From Pezizomycotina sp. ARF18 (lineage: Eukaryota; Ascomycota), in contig AZLU01000322.1 of NCBI GenBank assembly GCA_002224055.1, positions 1 to 35,365 of the forward strand: a DNA stretch of 35,365 nt, read 5' to 3'. The position numbers were made by a program, and so were the translations under genes. The notes below the pieces were generated by a model. That model was not told where the DNA came from. It saw only the letters and a list, made by a program, of their open reading frames with translations, and ran no database searches. Positions 1 to 11,095 of the stretch are shown here, one piece after another; the stretch's first letter is position 1; every line of letters begins with the position of its first letter.

Positions 1-1760
1 TTAGTCTAATAAATCTTCTTCTTTTTCCTCTTCTTTATATAGGAATAGTAGAGGCGCCTATCTAATAAAGTTTAAAGTTAGGCTTATTAAGTTAGTATAA
101 ACTTAGACTATTAGCTTCTCTCTATAGAGAGTCTCTAATAGCTTCTAGAGGAGGTATATCGTATCGAGTAATAGCGATTCTTTATCCTATCTTTAGTCCT
201 TTATATAGTAAGAGTTCTATTATCTATAATAAGATTTTTTCCGTTCTAAGCCTATTTAAGAATATCTAGATATTTATCTTTTAATATCGTACTTAAATAG
301 AGTCCGATACTATTATTTTTAAAAAAGATACTATCCGTTAATCTTTACGTAGATTAATCCTTACTAATCTACTATAAAGAGTAATACTCCTATATTACTA
401 CAGCGGCGATACTTTATCCCTACGAAAGTACCAGGACATTTACCTAGTACTACTTACGTAAGTAGTTTCTACGAGAAATTTATTAATACTAACTTTACTA
501 TATTTCCTATAAATTTTCTCTATAGGCGGACTACTATTAAGCTAAGCGCTATATCTTTTAAAGCTTATTAAAAGTTCCGGGTCTAATAGACTATTTTAAA
601 GTTATCCTACTATTCCTTCTATTAAGCTTTCTATTATATTAGTTATACGATAGGAGGTTTCTATTCTAATAAAATAGAAGGATTATCCTTAAGACTTTTT
701 TAAACTGTCGACTAGTTTTAAGACTAGCTCTTCTCCTATATCTTTATTAAAGGCTATATAGGCTCGTGACTTCGATCTAACTATTAAACTCTTTCTATAT
801 AAGAGTACTTTATAGTTAGTACTTTTTAGGATCTATATAATATCTTCTAATAATATCGTCCTTAAATATCTATAGTAGTCCTTAAAGAAATAATCGTCCT
901 TACTTATTTCCGTTATTTTTAATTTTCTATAAGATAAAGTTAGAGATATTAGAATACCGATCATAGGCCCTAATTTTATCATATAGCTTATTTACTTTAT
1001 TAGCTTCTAAGATTAGATTAATATAGTATCTCTTTCCTTATCCTTCCTTTATACTCCTTTTTTAAAGTCTTATATATATTATCCATAACGATATGCTTAG
1101 CTTTACATAATCTATCTATATTCCGTTCTATAGCTCCTGTATATATATTTTAGAAGTAGTCTAATATATCGTCTAAAAGTCTTATATCTATCGTATATAT
1201 CTTATATAGGTACGAGAAATCTAGTAATATTAGTTATTAAACTTAGGCGCTCTATAGTCCAGATCGAGAAGTAGCGATTATTTTAATAGGTTTTCCGCTA
1301 AGATTAAGATCTTTATAGTTTAATAAGTATCCTATAGAGTTAGCTATTTCTATAAGAATCGGACCCGGTCCGATTTCTAAGGCGGAAGCTATATCGCGAG
1401 TAGGTATACTAGTAGTAGTTTTCTTTACTAACTTATTAGCTATTATATTAGCAGGCGTGTTCTAAGGATAGAAGTAGCTACGTTAGGTATAGAATACTTA
1501 GAGAAGAGAAGCGATTAGTAGCTTAGGCTTAAATCTATTACTAAATCTCTTTCGATAGTATTACGATAAGAGTCCTTAGAGATAGAGAGTTATTATTGAT
1601 CTAAGTAGCTTCTCGGATCTTAGTAAAGAAGAGCTAGTATTAGAAACTAAAGTACTAGTTTTTAGTACTATTATTTTCCTTAGTCCTTAAGGTATCTTTT
1701 TCTTTTTCTTTTTCTTCTTTTATATTATTATTCCGGAAGTATCTATTTTCTTTTAAAAAA

Positions 1761-1782
1761 TTTTTTTTTTTTTTTTTTTTTT
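1761..1782. repeat. 22-base T run inside the RIP block
   Basis: A run of 22 T follows a short A run (1755-1760). A second run of 16 T lies at 3184-3199. On the minus strand these would be A tails, which could mark the 3' ends of LINE-like or SINE-like insertions, but RIP-driven AT enrichment can also lengthen such runs. No flanking target-site duplication was evident. Confidence 0.6.
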
Positions 1783-1960
1783 AAGCGGCTAGTAGGACTA
1801 AAAAAAATAAAGCGTAAATAGTACGGAAAGGGTGTATAAGTAGGCTATTAACCGATAGCTTACTTATAGGATAGGGGAGGGTTATCTTAGTGCTTAGAGT
1901 ACTAAAAATATTTTAAAGTAAAGTAAGTGTAAGAGTACTAAAGTTATTCTGTTATCTGCT

Positions 1961-2018
1961 TTTGTATTCTATATTCTATATTTGTATTCTATATTTTATA
2001 TTTTGTATTTTATATTCT
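1961..2018. repeat. Tandem repeat, 20-bp unit, about three copies
   Basis: Three adjacent copies of a 20-base unit (first copy tttgtattctatattctata at 1961-1980, then 1981-2000 and 2001-2018) differ from each other at only a few positions. The unit is built on a shorter tatt/ctat motif. It sits inside the RIP-affected block but contains TpG, unlike its surroundings, so it may post-date the mutation process or come from slippage. Confidence 0.75.
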
Positions 2019-2190
2019 GTTCTGTTTTGTTCGGTATCTGAGGAAGTATATATGCTAAAAGTAGTACGATATCCGGTATTATAGCTTTTCTGTATATTAG
2101 CTCCCTAATTATATTGTTTTACTGTATACTATTAGTTCTAATAGTAAGCTTTCTACTATTAGTATTACCGTTAGCGTAGGAGACGTCTAA

Positions 2191-2404
2191 CTTTAGCTAA
2201 TACTAACTATAAAGGGGAATTTTGGTTAGTTATATATACTAAAGTACGTTAAACTATAAAAGGAGAGCTTGGTAAGTTATATTTCCGTATACTAGCGAAG
2301 TCTGGAACTTTCTTAATATAACGTTCCCGTATTTAGCTATTAGAATAAGACTTTTCTTTAGCTAACGCTAAACTTTAAAAGGGAATTTTAGTTAGTTGTA
2401 TATG
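2191..2404. repeat. Three diverged copies of a roughly 40-48 bp repeat
   Basis: Copies lie at 2191-2238, about 2243-2284 and 2356-2404. Copies 1 and 3 both begin ctttagctaa and all three share a core like actataaaaggga followed by ggttagttatat. Copies 1 and 2 are nearly adjacent; copy 3 is about 70 bases further on. They could be internal or terminal repeats of the degraded element. Differences are a mix of transitions and other changes. Confidence 0.6.
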
Positions 2405-3640
2405 TTATACGTCTTTATAACTCTGTATAATATCGTTTAATTTTTCTTATATCTTTTAGATATAGAAATTCTTAAACCTTTTTACTAATCCTTACTAGAT
2501 ATTTTTAAAAGAGTACCTTATCTTAAGAAATATCTTATAATTTTTAGTCTTAAGAATATATTAGTCGGTTTAGTAAATATATCGAACCTCCGAAGATATC
2601 TTATAAGAATAAATAAAATGCTTCTACGATAATTTCTGATTATAAATTTATAAATATCTAGTAACTTATCTAATTTTCTATTTACCTTTCTATTCTTATA
2701 TAGGTTATCCGTCGCTCGAAAGTTACTCCGGGGGCGTTTCTAGATATTAGACCCGGTCTAATTAGCTTGTCTACTTAATTTTTATAGTACTAAGTGATAC
2801 CTCTATCCTTTGTGACTCTCGCTAGTTTTCCTCGTCTTACCGCCTAATCTTGTCGGGACTTTAGTTGCGATTAGGAATTTATGAATTTTGTAAATTCTAG
2901 CCTATCTGCGTTACTATCTCTTACCGCTGCTAAAAGATTTAAAGGCTATTCTACCGTCTAGTTTACTATAAAGACCTAATTTACCGCGTACTTTCTAAAA
3001 AGACTTTCTAGCTCTACTTGTAGACGCTATAAAGTAAAAATATTCGTTGACGATAGTAAGTATTTCTCGATCTTAGTTTCTTAACGGCTATTACTAACGT
3101 TAAATCTTTATTAGTAGTTAAAATATATTTAGATATCTCTATACTAAGAACTATAATAGTTTTATATAGCTTAGAGTTAGCTATTTTTTTTTTTTTTTTA
3201 GTATTTCTTGGTATATAATTATTTCTATTGTTAAAGTAGTTTAAATATATACTCCTTACTATTTATAAGATAGCTAATTTTATATTTCCTAGCCTATTTT
3301 ATATTACTAGGGTATCTCTGAGATAGGAATTATATGTTTATATTTAAAGAGCCTTTTTAAAAGGGTACTAAAAGAAACGTATAGATAGTAATTCCGTGCT
3401 GAAGAAACGTTATCTAAAGAATAAGTAATTTTCTTCCTCCTCTTTCTTCTTAAAGAAAAGAGAGAGTCTGAGAACGATACTATTTATAATAGTAAGTCTT
3501 ATATTAATCCTACTTTTCCGTATACCTAATACTATATATAAAGTAGAAGATAAACGCGCGAACTAGACTAGAATAATAGTAGAAATCTATGCGCTTGTAG
3601 CGTATACATCACACGATAGTACCGCGTAAAGACCACAGGA

Positions 3641-6600
3641 CTTCTAAGAAAAAAAAGAAAGAAAGAAAGAAGAGAAAAGAATGCATGCGCGTGCATATGT
3701 TCCCATAAGCACTGACGCTAATGTAAAAGAAGAAATAAAATTGAAAAATTCCTCACAGTATGGATAGCATTAAGTTATGCACCTGAGAGACATGCAAAGT
3801 CGCATACGAACGAAGGGGTTAAGCCAATTGGCAAGAAGACGGCCATAACATTTATTCACGAAGCATTTTCCCTATGTCTGGCTGATAGAAATCGCGCAAC
3901 TTACCATCGTAGACTGCAAAATGATCTAGACGTCGTTAACGCGTCGTATAAAGCCAATCCACCGCCTACACACCAACATGCCACAACTGTTGGCGATATG
4001 TAAAGAGCAGACAACTCGCGGCAGATATTCTGGGTCTTTGCATTAGCGCACCTTTGATGCGATGTATAAATAAAGGATCACATTATATCCGCTGGGCTTG
4101 ATACAGCCAGTCAGGCGCATGGGACTATCGTAAATTACTCATTGTAACGGATTACCGGCGGCATAATTACATATGGATCATTATAAACTGCAAAATTCGC
4201 CTTCCAAGTGATGCAGAACTCGCCTTGGCTCATGGCTATACAGCAAACAAGCGAGTCGTACTTCATCGAGTGGCATTTAGAAGATGCATAGCCTCGCGGA
4301 GCCCATAGCTCAGTATTCTTACCCAACACTACTACGAGCACTCATAAGCGCTGACGTTTGTGTTGAAGTGCGATGACATGATGATACTAGCTCGGGATTC
4401 TCCTAGATGCTATACACAAACGACGAAACTTCCAGAATATCGATTGCGCCCATATATACTATCAATATCCAAACAGACGGGTCATATTTACGATCTAGCG
4501 GTGGATCTTCTAGATCGTAAAAAACGGTATCCAGCACATTAAATACCCATTTCTCAGGAAGCTTTTGGCAACGAACAGGAGACCTCAGCATACCTAACTC
4601 CGGCGACATTGCATGAAGGAAACATTACAACAAGCCTGAACTCCTACATCCAGCATCATAAGAACAGAGCGCCTGGTGACCTCTTATAATAGTTCTAGTG
4701 TATCATCTGGAAGACACGTGAGTGATAAGACTGAAAACTGAACTCCCGACTAATCGATCCCATACCGAAGAAAGACGGAGGTATTTCTCCAACCATCTCA
4801 CAAAAGGACCCGGGACCATAGCTCAGAAGTATGGAATATGATCGTAGTCCTGATGATAAAAGTTCCAAGGGTCTCCTCAAGATGTGGTCGAGCTTCAAAG
4901 AACAACTTAACGCGATAATTCCATAGCTCCTATGACCGTGATTCTGAAAAAACCAATCCAACCGACACCTAGGTTGATAAAGATTGATATAACACTAGGT
5001 TGTCCGTTAGAGTTGCTCGGGACCATTTAGGTGTGTAATTAAGAGCTACAAGCGATTAAACTAATTTTATCTTTGAGAATGAACCGCCCAGGTGTTCACT
5101 CATTCATGTGATAATCTAGTAAGGAAGAGACAAACGACCTCGCCTGGTGAAGTAAAGCTAGAATCATAGCCACGTCGTCCTTGAATCCGGGGACGTTGTC
5201 GATACGCCGATCCAAAGCACTTCTTCGTTTTCTCCTTGGTAAAACTTTCTAAAGCTACTAACGTTAACATGACTGGAGAAACCCGTCTTGCATACTTGTC
5301 AATTCTCCCAGACGTCTCGAATGAATAACTGGAAGACTATGGTATGCCATAACTACGTCTTTAAAGGGAAGAAAAACAACCTTCTGGAAATCACAGCGAC
5401 CTTGGATAATCAGTGACCAAATGTAAAAACTTGCTTTTGTACGCGCGATGCTTTAGCAGACGCTCGAGTATACGTTGATCGGTGGCAAGATACGAATATA
5501 ATCTGACCCGAACGCAAGACTTCGATGTGATTGGCAATCTGAAATTTCGAGTTATTTGCCCTTCTTGTGGTAGCTTCCATTTATCGATTTTGGTATGAAA
5601 AAAAGTATAGGGAAAGAATAGAGTGTCGCGACGACTTTGTTTTCGGCTCATAAGAACCAGACAATGGATGCATTACATAAGTGACGGATTCGACTTTAGG
5701 GCCTCCACAACACCGCGATGAAAATATATCTCGACCGTGTGGTTCTTGTAGCTGCATATTAGGTTTGTCTGAACCCTGGGCCGTGATATTTTATATTAAC
5801 CGCCTAGCTCATTATTGACTGATATTGAATTAATAAGTGCCACTTAAGCGAGCACCAGAAATAAACTGTGATTCATACGGATCGAGTGGCCTCGCTCTCG
5901 TAGGTATTACATCTCAGCTAGTGACGGACAATATGATAAAGGTCAACAGCGATATCTACACGTAGGCGATTGCCTCGGAGCAGAGATGTTTACGAGTGCG
6001 GATATAGCCAGAACGGGATACAAAAACCCACAACGACCGTGAATCCTGATAATCAGAACCGCCTTATTAAAATCCGGAACTTCCTAGCATATCTGGCGTC
6101 AGCTTGTCGATACCCTTGCATAGAAGCTGATTTCTTCCCCTATACGCAATCAAGGTTAATGAATCTGCTGTAGGAGACGAAGCGAGGGCAATGCCTGTAA
6201 ACCCGCATTACTTGCTCCTCCGTATGGGATACGAACTTTTCATAGCCTCGTTTATGGTATCTGGCTCATACGTAAAACACATCGAGGGCGACACCGCGCG
6301 CGCAACACAGGCGTACTTTATGATGGCGATCTTAGAACCAATTGAGTGACGCCCAAGCCAAACGAAATATAAACGAGCTAACCCTCGAATGTAACCCTCA
6401 GGCCGATACTTATCTTATGATCGATTTCAGCGTTTGTGAAATTTATGATATTGACGACTTTACCCCTAAAAATGCTACTCAGACATAACAATATCTCACA
6501 GGTTGAAGTAACAGCAGGCCGAGGATATAGCAGCGTCTTGCGACTCAAAAATCAGGCCGGCGATATTCTTTTTTGTGCAACGAGCGACTATGCGCCTGGT

Positions 6601-9426
6601 CATCGATCATAAGCCAATGGTGGTATTCAATAATGAGAAGAGAGACCTTCATAGTGAAAGAACCTTGCCTGAGCAATGCCGTATAATGGTAGTTTAAAAT
6701 ACTTACGACTGCTAGAGTTGCAGAGGGCGTGTGCGATATCACCCACTTTGACGCTTCGAGTCACATGCGCGGTGTTTCGATTACTCGAATAAAACCAAGT
6801 AGTCCCCCGCGATAATCGATTTCTGCTCCTATTTGAAGCGACTATAACAAACACGATCGTCTACCAAAAACCAGCGCCATTCAAATGATAGCTAGTGCGT
6901 CAAGAATAGCAGATGCGTGGATATATAGAGGCCATATTCTTAAACGTAGGAGTAGGCAAAAGTGTACGTACCGGAACGATATCCTTCTGGCTGTGAAGCA
7001 GATGCAGCGACATAACATAGCCTTGACATAGCAAACAACTATTCCATCTGATAACACGGAAACCAGTACATCCTTGAATATTCCTCTTCGGATAGGAGAA
7101 CGACGATAGGACAAAAATCTCAAAAATTGTAAACGCAGACTTGACATAGGCCGTTTCCACCGCTTCTAAGTGTACATAACATCAGTTGAACTCCAGATTT
7201 TACACTATTTTCAACTCGGGTGGTGAGCGATCTATAGTCATCCATGAAAGTCACAGACCTTGATACACCAATACAACATCCCAAAGAATTATAGGAACGT
7301 CGATGATTCGTCATAGATGATCTGGTATTATAATTCAAGATTTCCAACGCGGCAGCTATACTGCGAACCGCCAGGACAGAATATCTGTAGCTGAAACATC
7401 ACAGAACCGAGATATAGGTAAAAAGGTTTATTAAAGAGGCCGTCTTCATGCTATATCAAGAAAGTGCGTCGACATTCAATTTCAATGAGTCAGAACAGAT
7501 ATATTCTGCCTCTCAACGATGCATCCGAAATCCGACACCGGCACCGTTATATAGCGCGAAATATTTTCCGTGTTTCTGCAATCCAAACCATTAGAACGAG
7601 TATTCACAAGCGATCGCCAATGCTTATGTGAAAATGCTTTATCCTGAGCGAATCGGCTTTATACAGTCACTTATTATACTGCACCGCTAAGATGAACTGG
7701 TGGAAGATAATCGATTTTCTAGTATTCGTGCAAACGAAAGTTGAGTGCACATATAACAGAACTCAGCACTAAGCTATACGCAATCAAGCATAAAATCCGA
7801 GTATTAATTTTTACCAGTAGGATTGACATGAGCAACGAGGCGAACCATGAAATCGTCATCTTACACTGACGACAAGTGAAGGGTTACCGAAAGCAAGATA
7901 GAATTACCTATTCATGAGGAGTTGTTTCTTCCTATATCAGTACTCAATAATCCACAGGAGACCAAAGGACCCGCATAGCTTTAGCAGGCGCTGGAAAAAT
8001 GTTATCAATAACCATTACATGCATAGTTCTCTTAGAGCGTGCCTGCTAGATTTAGAGGATAATTGACGACGGCGTATAGACTTCCAGGGGTAAACATCTC
8101 TAAGCATACCTTATTAAGCTGGAAGCCCAACGCAAACAGCTGGATACCAAACCAGAGCTCTGAAATCGCTAATTTTGTCAAATTCAACAGTGCTGATAAG
8201 AAGGGAATCCTCTCGCTATTTAACAACATTTCTCTCTTCCTCATGAAAAACACGGTCAACGATATCTAGTTACAGGGAGCAGTAGTATTAACAGTTCGCT
8301 CCACAACCCATAGTTATCTTGATTTCCTTGAAGTTTGCGGAGCAACTATGATATTTATTTCTCAAGAACGACAAGAGAGCTTCACATCGCTCATACAAGA
8401 GAGAACTGAGCCTATATACCTACCGGATTCCCTCTTAATCCTCCAATTAAACTTCTAGAACGGACGTGCGTCCCTGCGTGAGTCGGCTGGTGGATAACTT
8501 TTCGATTCCGTCACTTTAATATTAAACACGAGATTCATGAACATACGTCTCAACCGCGTTGTCATAAATTTCTAGCAATATTACACCACGAACTATAGTA
8601 GTATCCAAGCTTCATAACCGATTATAGCTTAGGGATCGTTACTGAAATATTCATCCTGGCCGACAAGTCATCATAGATGGAGCTCGTGTTATTGACGAGC
8701 GCCTAACTGGCTAGAAGTTATAATGATCGTAATCGGGAACCACCAAAATATCGAGCGCAAGGATGGAGAGAGATACTCATCTCTACTGTGCCTCAGGCTC
8801 AGACTGTGTCTTATCCGTAGGGTTTCCCCAAAATGCTCATAACTGCTTTCGGTCCGAACGTTTGCAAAAGAAGAGGATAATTATGAAATGGTTGATGATG
8901 GAATATAAGTCAGAGTATCGGCCATTATTGGATAAAAGCAGGTCTTGTAACGAAAGTATGTACCGTTTTTATTTTTTTGCGCTTTTTAGTAGATATCAAA
9001 ATATCCCTAGAATGTACAGTAGAAAGTAATAAAACGTATAAAGAAAAAGAAGTACCCTACTAATTACAATGAAGGTAAAAAGAAAGTGAAAACTAAAAGA
9101 ACAGAAACGAATGATGTATTTTTTGTTGAACAGCAGAAGAAAAAGGAGCGTACACGAACGATTGCTAGAAAAGGACGGTCATTAACATGAGAAAGGAAAG
9201 ACCCAAATTAAAAAACGAAAAACCACAAGATTCGGAAATCAGAAAACCTCCAACAGGATAAAAACAAAACAAGGAAAGAAAAACAAAATGAACGTAAACC
9301 GTGAACTATGCTATGCTTTGCTTTGCGTATACAAAAATAAGGAGAAACGTCACTGAACGCTTTGACATATCAAACATCAATTTCGTGAATATATTGTATT
9401 TTTCGGTGACTGCTTATACGTCAAGC
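3641..9426. other. Gene-free stretch of neutral composition
   Basis: No open frame exceeds 88 codons on either strand and none reads like a protein. In a hand count of 4381-4560, (CpA+TpG)/(ApC+GpT) is about 1.0 and TpA/ApT about 0.8, so RIP is weak or absent here. I found no tandem repeats, tRNA-like B-box or splice-linked exon candidates. The last 400 bases (about 9030-9426) turn A-rich and would be the 3' flank of the minus-strand gene that ends at 9427. Confidence 0.6.
3681..3700. other. Alternating purine-pyrimidine tract at the edge of the RIP block
   Basis: Twenty consecutive bases (3681-3700) alternate strictly purine-pyrimidine and are nearly palindromic around gcgc. They follow an A/G-only tract (about 3649-3680). 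Alternating R-Y DNA can adopt Z-form; whether it does here is unknown. The position, within about 100 bases of the edge of the mutated block, makes it a candidate insertion or recombination junction. Confidence 0.5.
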
Positions 9427-11095
9427 TTACATTTCCCCTAAACTTCGCAGAGATGGGTTTCCTGGCGATAACGAGGAACGCTTATGAGCACCATTACTGT
9501 CGCCGGCGTGGACGCCGATAGTGCCAACTGCACCGGGGCGTGCTTACCATCCCCGGATCCGTTTTTTTGATCGCCGCCTCCGCCACCGCCGCTTTGATGT
9601 GCGTTGTCGGAGCCGTGGTTTCCTTGGCTATCGCTCGACTGTCCGCCCTGAGAGCTGGAGCTGCCTTGATCGCCGTGACTGCCTTGGCTACCGTGGCTTC
9701 CTTGGCTGCCCTGATCGCCTTGGTTGCCAGCATCGCCAGTATTGCCGGTATTGCCGGTATTGCCAGAGCTGCTAGCATCACCATTGTTATTCGAACTACC
9801 AGCATCGCCAGGATTTCCGGAGCTACTGCCAGAGGCGCCAGAGCTGCCGCCAGCGCTTCCGGCGTCTCCGGCGTCTCCAGTGTTGCCGCTGCCTCCAGTT
9901 TGGCCGGCGTCTCCAGAGCTTCCAGTATTTCCAGTACTACCTCCAGTATTTCCGGCGTCGCCAGTGTTTCCTGCATCTCCTGCGTCTCCAGCGTTGCTTG
10001 AGTCGCCAGCACCACCATACTACCGTTGTTGCTATCGCCAGAATTGTCGCCAGCGTTACCTTGTTGCGATTGCCATTACCATTACCGTTACCGTGGCCGT
10101 GATGACGCCTCCGTTGCCGCTGTTCGACGAACCACCAGCTACCGGGGATTGAGAAGGAGGTGGGGTTTGGTAGGAAGGCAGCGAAGACGTGAGCATGGTA
10201 GTAGCCACCGGAGCTGCACCACCGCCGTAGGAGCTTCCTCCCGAAGGGCTGGCAACCGGAGCGTTACCGCTGTCAGAGTTTCCACCGGAGGGGCTGGCGG
10301 AGCCAGACTTGGATCCGCGACCATGATGTCCATGCAAGAAGTGTATAGCTGTATATAACGCATTATTAATTAGCCTATTATTTCACTATGTAGTGTTTTT
10401 TGCGGGAAGCAAGGGGAAGAAAGACATACCTCTTTGTAATTCGCAGAAGTGAAATGGCAAGAATAGTCCCACAGCATGATGAACTCGTGGAGCTGGCCGA
10501 CCTGAATGTCAGACGGTATGCGGAACTGGCTGACGCACGGCTGCACAGTGCGAATTCGCAATATCGGTTCTGGGTGTCCGGCTCGATGCACATGCCGTCG
10601 TCGTAGTTTGCTGGTCGACAGTAGCATACCTTCCTTATTACCACCGGAGCCATCCTTGTTCCAGGCTTGGACGTCGGCGAGCTTGCGATTCGGGTTAGGT
10701 TTGAAGGACATGTACCAGTATATAGTACCGGAGTCGCTAAGTCGCCCTCACCGTCCAGACGCAGTCGCCGCCTGGAGATGTGGCCGTTCTCGAGGTACTT
10801 AGCTGCGACTAGATTACCCGGGTACGCCGTAGTAGGGGAAAATTGGCAGCCTGCCGGGATTCCGTTGGTCTTGGGCGCAGATGTTTTGCGACAAGTCCGC
10901 CAGGGTAAAGCGGTAGGTCTCGGCGGTATCAACGTCGGGAGCTTGGCGACCCTGGTAATTGCGGATGTAACCAGGCTTGAGGTCGGCCGGCATCGGGTTG
11001 CCTCCAACAACGTCGAGCTCGTCAACCCAAGTGTGAGGAGTGACACTCTTCGCAAAAAGAAGGAGGGACGAGAAGATAAGAGTAGATGTCTTCAT
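9427..11095 (-). CDS. Secreted DUF7492-like protein with collagen-like tail (frame-broken)
   Basis: The start codon at 11095 opens a hydrophobic signal peptide (MKTSTLIFSSLLLFAKS) followed by PHTWVDEL. Ordered motifs then match what I recall of fungal DUF7492 secreted proteins: GYIRN, YLENGHIS, QAWNKDGSGG, YDDGMCIEP, a VGQLHEF..LWDY segment and YTSCMDIMV. An 81-base intron at 10349-10429 (GTATGT donor, TACAG acceptor) separates the globular part from exon 2. Exon 2 continues with a Ser/Gly/Pro linker and about 150 residues of Gly-X-X triplets. The conserved order is recovered only by changing frame at about 10825, 10612 (one extra A), 10555 and several points in the tail. The preferred stop is at 9427-9429, since the Gly-X-X frame runs into it; another frame would stop at 9438-9440. 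The biochemical role of the family is not known to me. The residue after the predicted signal is His, as in copper-binding secreted proteins, but I do not claim metal binding. Confidence 0.7.
9560..10010 (-). repeat. Gly-X-X triplet-coding low-complexity tract
   Basis: Read on the minus strand this tract encodes repeated triplets such as GDA, GNT, GSS, GQT and GSQ, resembling a collagen-like spacer. The nine-base-like periodicity leaves all six frames largely open, so it throws up long false frames rich in Ala/Ile/Val or Pro. It is the C-terminal tail of the DUF7492-like protein. Low-complexity tails of this kind are often extracellular or wall-associated spacers, an inference here. Confidence 0.75.

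Larger units (their letters stand above)
1..3640. repeat. RIP-mutated AT-rich repeat relic
   Basis: The first 400 bases contain no CpA and no TpG on the + strand; the first CpA is at 401. CpG is retained (nine in the first 360 bases). In the first 120 bases I count 21 TpA against 9 ApT. Loss of CpA/TpG with TpA excess and retained CpG is the signature of repeat-induced point mutation, which acts on duplicated DNA in many filamentous ascomycetes. The bias weakens in places after about 1800 but persists to about 3600. No open frame longer than about 60 codons survives on either strand, so the original element cannot be identified by eye; a transposon is the usual RIP target. The block is probably cut by the window edge. 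Confidence 0.85.

Noticed and set aside
4135-9029. Numerous frames of 60-88 codons
   Set aside because: Lengths match chance expectation at this base composition; none has a recognisable motif, codon bias or splice-linked neighbour.
9540-10152. Plus-strand frames of 153 and 142 codons rich in Ala/Ile/Val or Pro, looking like a membrane protein and a proline-rich protein
   Set aside because: They are antisense readings of the Gly-X-X triplet tract; the repeat keeps all six frames open.
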